Assembly (NCBI RefSeq): GCF_025061645.1
Contig: NZ_JANYMP010000002.1
Span: 1-64,000, forward strand
Reading direction: 5' to 3'
Source of the DNA: Umezawaea endophytica
Lineage (GTDB): Bacteria; Actinomycetota; Actinomycetes; Mycobacteriales; Pseudonocardiaceae
Length of the DNA stretch: 64,000 bases
Positions within the stretch are counted from its first letter, which is position 1. Each line of letters starts with the position of its first letter. Both the position numbers and the translations under genes were made by a program. A model generated the notes under the pieces. That model was not told the DNA's origin, searched no databases, and was given only the letters and a program-made list of their open reading frames with translations. This document shows positions 60,044 through 64,000 of this stretch, one piece after another.

Positions 60044-60334
60044 ATGGCGCCCACCTACGCCTTCAACTTCCAGATCGCGGACAGCGTCCGCGACACCATG
60101 GCGTCCTGCACCAGGGCCGTGCTGGACCAGCTCGACGACCTCGACACCATGGCGACGAGCAGCATGGCCGGGTGGGACGGTGCGGCGCGCGAGGCCTACG
60201 CGGTCCACAAGGCCAATTGGGACAGCGCCGCCGCCAGGATGCCGGAGGCGCTCGGCCGGGTGGAGGCCGCGCTGCACGAGATCTCGGGCGGCTACCTCAA
60301 GGTCGAGCACTACGCGCACGGCATGTGGCTGTAG
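60044..60334 (+). CDS. WXG100-family (Esx-like) protein, second of a pair
   Basis: The protein has 96 residues from ATG 60044 after GAGGAAA. The W-x-G turn is in SSMAGWDGAAREAYAVHKANWD near 43-64, between two amphipathic helices. The C terminus is VEHYAHGMWL, without a clear YxxxD/E. The same length as its neighbour and the short spacing argue for a heterodimer pair. Convergent with the DUF2017-like gene (33 bp). Confidence 0.82.
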   Translation: MAPTYAFNFQIADSVRDTMASCTRAVLDQLDDLDTMATSSMAGWDGAAREAYAVHKANWDSAAARMPEALGRVEAALHEISGGYLKVEHYAHGMWL

Positions 60335-60367
60335 CGGACGGCTCACCGGCCGGGAGGTCTCCCGGTG

Positions 60368-60925
60368 TCAGATCCAGTACGTGCGGACCTGGTTGATGCT
60401 GTCGACGAGGTCCTGCGGCACGGGTTCGACCGCCTTGTTGGCCGTGGTGTCGAGCGAGCGCACCACGGACTTCAGCCACCGGGTGGTGAACCGGGTGCGG
60501 CTGGACAGCACGGGGTCGGCGTCGCGCGCCGCGGCCGACATCGCGACCCGCAGGTCGGTCAGCGACCGGGACCACGCGGCGGCGCAGTCGGTGGAGTGCA
60601 GTTGGACCAGCCCGCCCTTGTCGGGCAGCGACGCGAGCACCCGCGTGATCGCCTTGTGCAGCGGCCGGAACACCTCGGGCTCGCGCCACGGGCCGACCTC
60701 GCCGACGCGGCGGCGCATGATGGCCCGCAGCCGCTTGTCACCGCTCTCCACGAGGGGGTAGGGCACGCCGAGCTGCTTGCCGGGCGGGCAGTCGTGGGTG
60801 TACTCCGCGAACCTCGCGTCGAGCACCTCCCGCAACCCCACCAGGTAGCCGCGCAGCCGGTCGATCTCCAGTTGGTCGAACAGGCCCAGCACGAGGTGGT
60901 CGCCGACGCGGTCCCAGCAGATCAA
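60368..60925 (-). CDS. DUF2017-like protein of unknown function
   Basis: The protein has 185 residues. TTG 60925 is the only sensible start for this frame; an AAGGGG-type site lies upstream. The arrangement LVLGLFDQLEIDRLRGYLVGLREVL, then GDKRLRAIMRRRV, FRPLHKAITRVLASLP near 86-101 and AAAWSRSLTDLRVAMSAA near 115-132 follows what I know of DUF2017 proteins, which in many actinobacteria lie near clp or cell-wall genes. No motif suggests catalysis. Family assignment from pattern only. Confidence 0.6.
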   Translation of the reverse strand: MICWDRVGDHLVLGLFDQLEIDRLRGYLVGLREVLDARFAEYTHDCPPGKQLGVPYPLVESGDKRLRAIMRRRVGEVGPWREPEVFRPLHKAITRVLASLPDKGGLVQLHSTDCAAAWSRSLTDLRVAMSAAARDADPVLSSRTRFTTRWLKSVVRSLDTTANKAVEPVPQDLVDSINQVRTYWI

Positions 60926-61127
60926 GGCCTACCCCTTCCTCGTTGACGGGTCTGGTCCGAGTAGACCACCGTCGTTCCGCGAAAGGCCGGGAATCGCCGA
61001 TCTGTGGTCACCGGTACCCCGGCGGCTGCACTTTCACACCTCGGCCGCCGCGTTCCGGTCGATCATTGCGTTGGCAACGATCATTCCCACCGTTCGGAAC
61101 ACCTGTTCCGAATCCGCTACGCTCGGT

Positions 61128-61346
61128 CACGCTGGTGGTTCGCCGATCCCCTCGGGGCGGGGCGAGGCAAGAGGGAACCCGGTGGGAATCCGGGACTGCC
61201 CCGCAGCGGTGAGCGGGAACGACCGCCGTCACGAGAGCACTGGGCCCGCGGGCCTGGGAAGCGACGGCCAGTAGGTCCACCGGTCCTCCGGTGGGTGCCC
61301 GCGAGTCCGAAGACCTGCCACCGGTACGCGCACCACCGGTGCGCGT
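61128..61346 (+). ncRNA. Cobalamin (B12) riboswitch upstream of metE
   Basis: The leader contains the conserved cobalamin-riboswitch elements in order: GGTGGTTCGCCGATCCC near 61133, a G-rich segment with GAGGGAACCCGGTG, GGACTGCCCCGCAGCGGTGAGCGG (61193-61216), and the B12 box GAGTCCGAAGACCTGCC (61303-61319). A 9-bp hairpin (61326-61334 with 61338-61346, ACGCGCACC) follows as a probable expression platform. It lies ~115 nt before the metE start. Binding of a cobalamin would repress the B12-independent enzyme when B12 and MetH suffice. Confidence 0.92.
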
Positions 61347-61460
61347 GGAGTCCGGGACCTCGTGGGAAGGTTCGCGCGGACTTGGGCGGCGTGCGCGTCG
61401 CTCCTCCTCGCGCGCCCCGCGGCGGCTCGGTCTCGTCGGCACGCTCGCGAGGAGAGAGCT

Positions 61461-63710
61461 GTGAACACCCCCGCCATCGGAAGCACCGTCCTGGGCTATC
61501 CCCGGATCGGCCCCCGCCGTGAACTCAAGCGCGCCGTGGAGGCCTACTGGGCGGGCCGCCTCGACGCCGACGCGCTGGCCGTCGTCGCCCGCGACCTGCG
61601 TGCGGACACCTGGAGGGAACTGGCCGCCGCGGGTCTGGACTCGGTGCCCGGCAACACCTTTTCGTTCTACGACCACGTGCTGGACACGGCCGTGCTGTTC
61701 GACGCGGTGCCGCGGCGGTTCCGCGACCTGGGACTGTCCCCTGTGGACACCTACTTCGCCGCCGCTCGCGGTCGCGACGGTGTTCCGCCGCTGGAGCTGA
61801 CCAAGTGGTTCGACACCAACTACCACTACCTCGTGCCGGAGCTGGACCCGTCGACCCGGTTCGCGCTGACCGGCGACAAGCCGATCGCGGAGTTCCGCGA
61901 GGCGCTCGACCTCGGCGTGACGACCCGGCCGGTGCTGCTCGGTCCCGTCACGTTCCTGTTGCTGGCCAAGGCTTCCGCCGCCGCGCCTGCGGACTTCACC
62001 CCGCTGGACCTGCTGGACCGGCTCGTCGACCGGTACGTCGACCTGCTGTCCGCGCTGGCCGACGCGGGCGCGCCGTGGGTGCAGCTCGACGAGCCCGCGT
62101 TCGCGGCGGACCGCACCGAGGCCGAACTGGCCGCGCTGCGCCGCGCGTACACCAGGCTGGGTGAGGCCACCGCCCGCCCGGCGATCCTGGTCGCGGGCTA
62201 CTTCGGCGACCTCGGCGACGCGCTGCCCGTGCTGGCCGACGCCCCGGTCGAGGCCGTCGCGGTCGACCTGGTCACCGCGCCCGCCTCGGTGAACCGGATC
62301 CCGACCCTGTTGGGACTGCGGGACAAGACGCTGGTCGCGGGGTTGGTGGACGGCCGCAACGTGTGGCGCGCCGACCTCCGCGGCGCCCTGTCCACGGCCG
62401 CGACCCTGCTCGGCTCGGTGGGCGAGCTGGCCGTGTCGACGTCGTGCTCGCTGCTGCACGTGCCGTACGACCTGGACGCCGAGACGGACCTGGACCCGGC
62501 GGTCGTGGCCAGGCTGGCGTTCGCGCGGCAGAAGGTGGCCGAGGTGGTGCTGCTCGGCACCGCGCTGCGGCGCGACGGCACCGAGATCGGCTCCGCGACC
62601 GGCGGCACCCCCTCGGTCGACGCCGGGGTGCGGGCCCGGATCGCCGAGCTGGGGCCCGAGCACCGCACCCGCGCCCCGTACGCCGAGCGCGCCGCCGTGC
62701 AGCGGACCAGGCTCGCGTTGCCCCCGCTGGCGACGACGACCATCGGCTCGTTCCCGCAGACCGGCGAGGTCCGCAAGGCCAGGGCGGGCCTCCGCGACGG
62801 CACGCTGGACGAGGCCGGGTACGCGGAGCGGATGCGCGCCGAGATCGAGCGCGTGGTCCGGTTGCAGGAGGAGATCGGGCTGGACGTGCTGGTGCACGGC
62901 GAGCCCGAGCGCAACGACATGGTGCAGTACTTCGCCGAGCACCTGGACGGGTTCGCGTCGACGAACCTCGGCTGGGTGCAGTCCTACGGTTCGCGCTGCG
63001 TGCGCCCGCCGATCATCCACGGCGACGTGTCCCGCCCCGAGCCGATCACCGTCGGCTGGAGCTCCTACGCCCAGTCGCTGACCGGCAAGCCGGTGAAGGG
63101 CATGCTCACCGGTCCCGTCACCATCCTGGCCTGGAGCTTCGTCCGCGACGACCAGCCGCTGGCCGCCACCGCCGAGCAGGTGGCGCTGGCCCTGCGGGAC
63201 GAGATCCGCGACCTGGAGGAAGCGGGCATCGGCATCGTCCAGGTCGACGAGCCCGCGCTGCGGGAACTCCTGCCGCTGCGCGCCGAGCAGCGCGAGGACT
63301 ACCTGGACTGGGCCGTCGGCTCGTTCCGGCTGGCTACCGCGGGCGCGGCGACGGCCACCCAGGTGCACACCCACCTGTGCTACTCGGAGTTCGGCGACGT
63401 CATCGACGCCATCGACGGCCTGGACGCGGACGTGACCACCATCGAGGCCGCCCGGTCCCGCATGGAGGTGCTGGACGACCTGAGGTCGATCGGCTTCGGC
63501 CGCGCCGTCGGCCCCGGCGTGTACGACATCCACTCGCCGACCGTGCCGACCGAGGACGAGGTCGTCGACCTGTTGCGCGCGGCGCTGGACGCCGTGCCCG
63601 GCGAACTCCTGTGGGTCAACCCGGACTGCGGCCTGAAGACCCGCGGCTACGCGGAGGTGGAGCCCGCGCTGCGCACGCTGGTCGCCGCCGCCCACCGCGT
63701 GCGGGGCTGA
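61461..63710 (+). CDS. metE: Cobalamin-independent methionine synthase
   Basis: The protein has 749 residues from GTG 61461, with GGAGAG 6 nt upstream. It transfers a methyl group from 5-methyltetrahydrofolate polyglutamate to homocysteine. Zinc ligands are all present: His638 and Cys640 (THLCYSE), Glu662 (TTIEAARS) and Cys723 (NPDCGLKT), matching E. coli His641, Cys643, Glu665 and Cys726. The N-terminal domain begins [21 protein letters not shown], as in other MetE. It is controlled by the upstream cobalamin riboswitch and ends at a palindromic terminator. Full length. Confidence 0.97.
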   Translation: MNTPAIGSTVLGYPRIGPRRELKRAVEAYWAGRLDADALAVVARDLRADTWRELAAAGLDSVPGNTFSFYDHVLDTAVLFDAVPRRFRDLGLSPVDTYFAAARGRDGVPPLELTKWFDTNYHYLVPELDPSTRFALTGDKPIAEFREALDLGVTTRPVLLGPVTFLLLAKASAAAPADFTPLDLLDRLVDRYVDLLSALADAGAPWVQLDEPAFAADRTEAELAALRRAYTRLGEATARPAILVAGYFGDLGDALPVLADAPVEAVAVDLVTAPASVNRIPTLLGLRDKTLVAGLVDGRNVWRADLRGALSTAATLLGSVGELAVSTSCSLLHVPYDLDAETDLDPAVVARLAFARQKVAEVVLLGTALRRDGTEIGSATGGTPSVDAGVRARIAELGPEHRTRAPYAERAAVQRTRLALPPLATTTIGSFPQTGEVRKARAGLRDGTLDEAGYAERMRAEIERVVRLQEEIGLDVLVHGEPERNDMVQYFAEHLDGFASTNLGWVQSYGSRCVRPPIIHGDVSRPEPITVGWSSYAQSLTGKPVKGMLTGPVTILAWSFVRDDQPLAATAEQVALALRDEIRDLEEAGIGIVQVDEPALRELLPLRAEQREDYLDWAVGSFRLATAGAATATQVHTHLCYSEFGDVIDAIDGLDADVTTIEAARSRMEVLDDLRSIGFGRAVGPGVYDIHSPTVPTEDEVVDLLRAALDAVPGELLWVNPDCGLKTRGYAEVEPALRTLVAAAHRVRG

Positions 63711-63714
63711 TCCC

Positions 63715-63748
63715 GGTGGGGGAACGGCGGTACCGCCGTTCCCCCACC
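63715..63748. terminator. Palindromic terminator after metE
   Basis: A perfect 34-bp palindrome (GGTGGGGGAACGGCGGT and its complement, no loop bases beyond the centre) starting 5 bp after the metE stop. It lacks a T tract. The hairpin separates metE from the NAT gene and may act on both strands. Confidence 0.75.
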
Positions 63749-63764
63749 TGAGTAGGTTCGGGGC

Positions 63765-64000
63765 GTGGACGCGGTGTGGGGCGGGGCGGAGCTGGACCTG
63801 GACGCCTACCTGGCCAGGATCGGGTACGACGGCGACCGGGCACCGACCGCCGGGACGCTGAGGGCCGTCCAGCGTGCCCACGTCACGTCGATCCCCTGGG
63901 AGAACCTGGACATGGTCCTGGCCCGCCCGGTCGACCTGGCCGTGCCCGCGTTGCAGGCGAAGCTGGTCCACGGCACCCGTGGCGGCACCTGTTCCGAGCA
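63765..64000 (+). CDS. Arylamine N-acetyltransferase, N-terminal part (cut by window end)
   Basis: GTG 63765 opens a frame of 78 complete residues. The start L-D-L-D-A-Y-L-x-R-I-G-Y, then IPWENLDMV near 43-51 and RGGTCSE at 72-78, is the NAT signature; Cys76 is the catalytic cysteine (usual R-G-G-x-C-x-E). NATs transfer acetyl from acetyl-CoA to arylamines and in actinomycetes also form amides in polyketide maturation. No strong ribosome binding site. The rest lies outside the window. Confidence 0.9.
   Translation, partial: MDAVWGGAELDLDAYLARIGYDGDRAPTAGTLRAVQRAHVTSIPWENLDMVLARPVDLAVPALQAKLVHGTRGGTCSE

Noticed and set aside
1-64000. CRISPR arrays, tRNA, rRNA or intact insertion sequences
   Set aside because: I saw no regularly spaced repeats, cloverleaf sequences, rRNA motifs or transposase genes with terminal inverted repeats.

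Overview
The window is high-GC DNA with dense coding, GTG/TTG starts, GGAGG-type ribosome binding sites and many 1-4 bp gene overlaps. This is typical of a filamentous actinomycete. The gene families (BTAD/SARP-type regulators, DasR-like GntR, WXG100 pair, huge secreted YD-repeat protein, B12-riboswitch metE) fit the order Pseudonocardiales (Saccharothrix/Actinosynnema/Lentzea-like). That placement is inference; no rRNA or other marker gene lies in the window.

Left end (1-3.2 kb): visibly more A/T at third codon positions than the rest. It carries a partial small ORF, a degenerate serine-recombinase N-domain protein, an XRE-TPR regulator, a strong terminator and the C-terminal stub of a tyrosine integrase, and looks like the scar of an integrated element. 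It abuts a polymorphic-toxin locus on the minus strand: a 3212-residue Rhs/YD-repeat protein with LamG, pretoxin-Hint and C-terminal HNH nuclease domains, followed by a DUF4265 protein that is the likely immunity protein. Divergent from it is a secreted protein with two tachylectin-like repeats.

16-25.6 kb: a compact set of alternating short operons. They are ribA (GTP cyclohydrolase II) with an inositol-monophosphatase-like phosphatase; a PTPS/QueD-like protein, GT4 glycosyltransferase, methyltransferase and lysylphosphatidylglycerol-synthase-like membrane protein; a creatininase-family amidohydrolase with an MDR dehydrogenase; a CDP-alcohol phosphatidyltransferase; a RibD-C reductase; and a membrane sulfatase/phosphoglycerol-transferase-like protein. 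Together they read as a pathway that makes a GTP-derived pyrimidine/pterin and links it to a glycosylated or lipid carrier. I know of no described product, and this is my main candidate for an undescribed system.

25.7-45.5 kb: an AfsR-like BTAD/NB-ARC/TPR regulator; secreted wall enzymes (M23 peptidase, NlpC/P60, serine beta-lactamase-like hydrolase); small housekeeping or detoxification genes; an orphan ATP synthase subunit a (atpB); a TetR/DHA2 MFS efflux pair; two tandem CNNM/CBS membrane proteins followed by Spo0M; a squalene/phytoene-synthase-like protein convergent with a truncated ECF sigma factor; and a DasR-like GntR regulator with an unusual N-terminal extension.

45.6-59.5 kb: a regulatory island with a VanZ-family membrane protein, two giant BTAD-ATPase-LuxR regulators flanking an orphan LuxR response-regulator-like gene, an AfsR-like regulator and a small LuxR-HTH protein. 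The intergenic regions here carry striking inverted and phased direct repeats.

59.7-64 kb: two equal-sized WXG100 proteins, a DUF2017-like protein, metE under a cobalamin riboswitch, and the start of an arylamine N-acetyltransferase gene cut by the window edge.
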